64,000 nucleotides of DNA. It comes from JAGIBJ01 sp032119795. Lineage in GTDB: Bacteria > Actinomycetota > Thermoleophilia > Solirubrobacterales > Solirubrobacteraceae. Made by a program: the position numbers and the translations under genes. This document shows positions 63,727 to 64,000 of this stretch, piece after piece (the first letter of the stretch is position 1; each line of letters begins with the position of its first letter). Where the stretch lies: assembly GCA_032119795.1 (NCBI GenBank), contig JAUMFO010000003.1, positions 62,001-126,000 on the forward strand, written 5' to 3'. Below the pieces are notes generated by a model. That model was not told the DNA's origin, did not search any database, and saw only the letters and a list, made by a program, of their open reading frames with translations.

Positions 63727-64000
63727 ATGACCGAGCCCGCCGTCACCATTAGCCGCCTCGCCGCCGGCGATCTGGGCGTGCTCGAGCCGCTCTGGAGCGC
63801 GCTGCGCGAGCACCACGGCAGCGTCGCGCCGCAGTTCGGTCCCACCCGCGAGCGTGCCGAGTCCTGGGCGGTCCGCCGCGGGTTCTACGAGGGGTTGCTC
63901 GCCGGCGACGGATCGTTTGCCCTGGTCGCCCGCAGCGGCGCCGAGCTCGTCGGCTACGCGATGGTCGCGATGCCGGACAGCCAGGTCGCAACCTGGCCGC
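63727..64000 (+). CDS. GNAT-family N-acetyltransferase, 3'-truncated by window edge
   Basis: The first 91 residues of a protein that fits the GNAT fold: VTISRLAAGDLGVLEPLWSAL, a helix pair with PTRERAESWAVRRGFYEGLL, and the beta-strands GSFALVARSGAELVGYAMVAM. The acetyl-CoA-binding loop lies beyond the window. The ATG at 63727 is preceded by CAGGAT at a 7-nt distance, similar to the leaderless starts elsewhere. The substrate cannot be inferred. Confidence 0.75.
   Translation, partial: MTEPAVTISRLAAGDLGVLEPLWSALREHHGSVAPQFGPTRERAESWAVRRGFYEGLLAGDGSFALVARSGAELVGYAMVAMPDSQVATWP

Overview
The window is 64 kb of very GC-rich bacterial chromosome. It has many GTG starts, dense 4-bp NTGA gene overlaps, and at least fourteen genes whose start codon lies only 6-9 nt downstream of a TANNNT hexamer, which is the geometry of leaderless transcripts. 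The gene content (class E-like sortase, DUF2142 membrane protein, CruF/CrtD carotenoid genes, many GT2/GT4 glycosyltransferases, zinc-type bS18) fits an actinobacterium. A deep-branching class such as Thermoleophilia is plausible, but this is inference without a marker tree. I see no rRNA, tRNA, CRISPR array or intact insertion sequence.

Layout. 1-4512: E1 alpha (partial), E1 beta and a long-linker E2 of a 2-oxoacid dehydrogenase, then an alpha/beta hydrolase. The E1 pair lacks several residues normally needed for thiamine diphosphate chemistry. 4513-5489: a structured repeat island (island A). 5490-7677: lipB, lipA and a small membrane gene. 7979-15854: a TetR regulator, then crtI-crtB-cruF-crtD-hydrolase, a convergent crtA-like gene and a PlsY-like gene. 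15855-16748: a second repeat island (island B) homologous to A. 16749-35009: a surface-glycan locus (galE, WecG/TagA, two GMD-type dehydratases, several GT2/GT4 enzymes, a flippase, methyltransferases, an acetyltransferase), interrupted by a Fic gene and a Phd/PIN toxin-antitoxin pair. 35053-46003: a DUF2142 protein, pyrE, an L,D-transpeptidase, two CPBP proteases, a HAD hydrolase, MscS, a class A PBP, infA and thiL. 46322-52919: a second glycan-type group (membrane protein, two epimerases, GT2, flippase-like protein) and a sortase. 53070-60622: a peptidase-like membrane protein without metal ligands, a two-component system, an HtrA-like lipoprotein without its catalytic triad, a trehalose-6-phosphate-synthase-family enzyme and a Pro-rich membrane protein. 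60747-64000: rpsF, a membrane gene, ssb, rpsR, rplI and a truncated GNAT gene.

How the genes fit together. lipB and lipA would supply lipoate to the E2. The carotenoid genes predict an acyclic, hydroxylated, further desaturated and keto-carotenoid, perhaps glycosylated by the GT2 at 16749-17951. The sugar-nucleotide epimerases and dehydratases feed the glycosyltransferases, whose products the flippases would export.

Most interesting observations: (1) repeat islands A and B share a hairpin-rich core flanked by arms of the same unit in opposite orientation, with a solo unit at 61597-61623; (2) several enzyme homologues lack catalytic residues, including two protease-like proteins on either side of one two-component system; (3) leaderless promoters are used pervasively, including head-to-head pairs whose start codons touch or share one -10 element; (4) a probable leaderless leader peptide and T8 tract precede rpsR-rplI.
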